Below, in pieces: positions 5,521-7,320 of a stretch of DNA of 7,320 nucleotides. Positions within the stretch are counted from its first letter, which is position 1; each line of letters opens with the position of its first letter. The DNA is from Defluviicoccus sp. (lineage in GTDB: Bacteria > Pseudomonadota > Alphaproteobacteria > Rhodospirillales > Defluviicoccaceae): contig CP058705.1 of NCBI GenBank assembly GCA_013414705.1, positions 2,760,086 through 2,767,405 of the forward strand. Reading direction: 5' to 3'. The position numbers and the translations under genes are program-made. Below the pieces are notes generated by a model, which had not been told where the DNA came from, ran no database searches, and saw nothing but the letters and a program-made list of their open reading frames with translations.

Positions 5521-6588
5521 TCAGCGCAGGTAGACCGCCTGGAACAGTCCGATCGGCTCGCCCTTGGCGTCGCGGAACTCCAGGAATTGGGCGGTGATGT
5601 TCCAGTTCACCGTGCGCCCCAGCACCTCGGTGAACGCGCGTTCGAGCGCGTCGAGCGGCGGCGGACAGGCAATCTTCGTCGATGCCACGGCCTCGAAGTG
5701 CAGGCTTTCGCCGGAAACCGCGTAGCCGCCGATGAACTGGTTGCAGCCGACGGTGCCGCTGAACCGCGCCGGTTCGCCCGCACGCAGCAGGATATGCGGT
5801 TCCCGACGTCCGTCTTGTGCGTGCACGTCCGCGTCGTCGAGCCGGACGATGCGCCAGTAGGTGTTGGTGAGCGACGCCTCGGCCCGGTTGCGCTCGCAGG
5901 TCTCGTTCGGCCAGACGTTGACGAAGCGGCTGACGACGAGCGTAGGCTCCGTCCCCGCACCCTCCATCCGCGGCCTGTCGGCGATGCTGCCGTCGAGCGT
6001 CACCAGCAGCGGCTCTTTCGGCTCGCTGCGGGCTTCGGTGTAGGCGCGCTCGAGAGTGAGGTAGTCGCCCTCCATGGCGACCGGATAGCTGCGGCTGGTC
6101 TGACACTCGGTCAGCCGCGCCGCATCGGCGAAGTAGACGAACATTCCGGCCAGCGAGAGATGCAAGTCCGTGATCGGCTCCAGCGACCCTTGACTTGCCA
6201 ATTCATACGGCAGGTCGGAGACGATCGGGCGACCTTGCGTATCCAGCAAGCGCAGGCGCTGGTTGTTCAGGATCGCAAACTGCGTCGGAAACTCGCCCGT
6301 TCCCCACAGCATCAGCGCCCGGCGTTCCGGATTGACCGACCACCGGCCCATGCTGTCCCGCCGTTCCTCGAGGCCAAGCCAGGACAGGCGCAGTTCGAAC
6401 ACCTGGTCCGGCCACAGGTTGAGGTGGTAGCGGATGCCGGCGCAGTCGGCACACGGCAGATCGCCCGCGAATGTCGCCGGCAGCCGCAGCCCGTGCGCGC
6501 CTGTTTCAGCTTTTCCGGCCTGCGCGCCTTCGGCTCGCACCGTTCCAATTGCCGCCATCATCAATCCGAGGATGATCAGAAGCCGCAT
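5521..6588 (-). CDS. Secreted NlpE-like N-terminal domain plus META domain protein
   Basis: This 355-residue exported protein joins two known modules. Residues about 34-125 resemble the NlpE N-terminal domain (PF04170), with the hallmark LPCADCAGI (44-52) and its C-x-x-C pair Cys46/Cys49. In NlpE this domain takes part in copper and envelope-stress sensing. Residues about 140-235 form a middle segment with Cys162 and Cys231 that I cannot name firmly. Residues about 237-355 are a META/HslJ-type domain (PF03724), with GCNQFIGGY (281-289) and TKIACPPP (304-311). The start at ATG 6588-6586 is chosen for its strong GAGGGG ribosome site 7 nt upstream and the signal peptide that begins there (MRLLIILGLMMAAIGTVRA). 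ATG 6624 is the alternative. The signal has no lipobox Cys, so unlike NlpE the product should be soluble and periplasmic. It follows the TPR gene in the same direction and probably shares its transcript. Its role in envelope stress is inferred. Confidence 0.85.
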   Translation of the reverse strand: MRLLIILGLMMAAIGTVRAEGAQAGKAETGAHGLRLPATFAGDLPCADCAGIRYHLNLWPDQVFELRLSWLGLEERRDSMGRWSVNPERRALMLWGTGEFPTQFAILNNQRLRLLDTQGRPIVSDLPYELASQGSLEPITDLHLSLAGMFVYFADAARLTECQTSRSYPVAMEGDYLTLERAYTEARSEPKEPLLVTLDGSIADRPRMEGAGTEPTLVVSRFVNVWPNETCERNRAEASLTNTYWRIVRLDDADVHAQDGRREPHILLRAGEPARFSGTVGCNQFIGGYAVSGESLHFEAVASTKIACPPPLDALERAFTEVLGRTVNWNITAQFLEFRDAKGEPIGLFQAVYLR

Positions 6589-7320
6589 GATCGTTCCCCT
6601 CACCCGCGTTAACACCGCCTTCATTGACCCGCCGCTCAGCGCGCACCGGGGTCCCCTGCAACTGCCTGACGAGCGCCTGAGCTGATGGTTCGACGGCGGC
6701 AAGCTGGCGCGCCCAGCCGATCGCCGCATCCCTTCGGCCGAGGTCCCGATTGATGGTGACCAGCGCGAACAGGACGTCCCGATCGGCCGGGTGTCTCTCG
6801 TGTGCGGCCTCCAGCGTTTGCAGCGCCTCGTCGGTGCGACCGGTGGAATTCAGCGCGATGGCGTAGACGTAGGCGAAGCGGGCGTTCGCCGGATCAAGCT
6901 CGGCCGCCCGGGCCAGCTCCACGACCGCTTCTGCGGCACGGTGCTGGCGCACCAGATTGAGACCGAGGGCATGGTGCAGGTCCGCGTCGTCAGGCACCCG
7001 CTTCAGTCCCTGCCGCAGCACCGTCTCGCCATCCTTCTCTCGTCCCTGCTGCCCGTAGAGCTGCGACAGGCCGACGTAGGTCGGCGTGAAGCCGGGATCG
7101 AGGGTTCGGGCGGCAATGAACTCGGCTTCCGCCTCGCTGGAGCGCCCCAGTTGCTCGAAGAGGTTGCCGAGATTCACCCGATGCTCGGGACGATCGGCAT
7201 TCACCCGCTGCGCCTCTATGTAGGCGTCGATGGCCTGGTTCAGCCGGTTGCGGTCGTCTGCCGACAGCCGGCCGGCCGGCATCGCGGCCAGCAGCGCCGC
7301 GGCTTCGAGGCGCACCCCAG
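6506..7320 (-). CDS. TPR-repeat protein, C-terminal part (enters from the right edge)
   Basis: The open frame runs in from the right edge, with no start in the window; the GTG at 7315 is probably an internal Val. The first ~15 residues resemble the end of a HEAT-like helix (VRLEAAALLA). A linker follows (AIDAYIEAQRVNADRPEH), then about five TPR units at roughly residues 44-213, counted from 7315, with typical Gly/Ala/Leu and Pro positions. HEAT-plus-TPR tails like this occur at the C-termini of exported multiheme cytochromes, so the missing part may be a heme-binding domain. That is recollection of family architecture, and no CxxCH is visible here. TPRs mediate protein-protein contacts. After RQLQG (about residue 221) the chain turns into non-TPR sequence overlapping the NlpE/META start by 83 nt. 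One extra G in the run at 6653-6656 would instead end the protein as GDPGAR at TGA 6638-6636. The true end is therefore doubtful. Confidence 0.75.
   Translation of the reverse strand, partial: GVRLEAAALLAAMPAGRLSADDRNRLNQAIDAYIEAQRVNADRPEHRVNLGNLFEQLGRSSEAEAEFIAARTLDPGFTPTYVGLSQLYGQQGREKDGETVLRQGLKRVPDDADLHHALGLNLVRQHRAAEAVVELARAAELDPANARFAYVYAIALNSTGRTDEALQTLEAAHERHPADRDVLFALVTINRDLGRRDAAIGWARQLAAVEPSAQALVRQLQGTPVRAERRVNEGGVNAGEGNDHAASDHPRIDDGGNWNGASRRRAGRKS

Noticed and set aside
5587..6612. 341-codon plus-strand open frame opposite the NlpE/META gene
   Set aside because: Shadow of a gene with clear domains on the other strand. The Arg/Val/Gln-rich sequence has no recognisable motif.

Overview
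The window is GC-rich, bacterial and densely coded. Every long frame shows strong G/C bias at third codon positions. The best guess is an alphaproteobacterium, perhaps Rhodospirillales. This rests on how closely the Atm1-type exporter follows alphaproteobacterial Atm1, plus an exported phytase-like (PF13449) gene, an OmpW porin and a Tat-exported dienelactone hydrolase-like protein. No species can be named from the sequence. I see no rRNA, tRNA, CRISPR array, insertion sequence or phage gene.

Layout: (1) 1-174 (+) is the tail of a probable ferritin-like protein. It meets tail to tail a small uncharacterised gene, 181-414 (-). That gene has an AT-rich promoter region at about 477-506 with a palindrome in the spacer. 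(2) 585-2444 (-) is an intact ABC half-transporter of the Atm1/ABCB7 type whose predicted glutathione-contact residues are kept. (3) 2550-3535 (-) is a phytase-like secreted protein broken by three frameshifts. All three can be repaired by restoring G residues. (4) 3536-3699 is a divergent intergenic region, followed by 3700-4491 (+), a Tat-exported dienelactone hydrolase-family protein with an intact Cys/Asp/His triad. (5) 4554-5210 (-) is an OmpW-family outer-membrane barrel. Its upstream region is gene-free from 5211 to 5520. It holds a candidate promoter, a structured leader and a perfect 8-bp-arm inverted repeat. (6) 5521-6588 (-) is a secreted protein joining an NlpE-like N-terminal domain to a C-terminal META domain. 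(7) 6506-7320 (-) is the C-terminal part of a TPR protein. It runs off the window and overlaps the NlpE/META gene by 83 nt unless one G has been lost near 6653-6656.

How the genes may work together: most products are envelope or exported proteins, and several belong to families linked to metal, thiol or redox stress (Atm1 glutathione-conjugate export, NlpE-like copper/envelope sensing, OmpW, ferritin-like). TPR and NlpE/META look co-transcribed. The phytase-like gene and atm1 lie in the same direction 105 nt apart, but atm1 has its own TATAAT. A shared stress role is inference from family membership. No convincing new multi-gene system is visible. The most unusual points are the clustered G-loss frameshifts, the unlipidated NlpE/META fusion and the dyad elements upstream of ompW and of the small gene.
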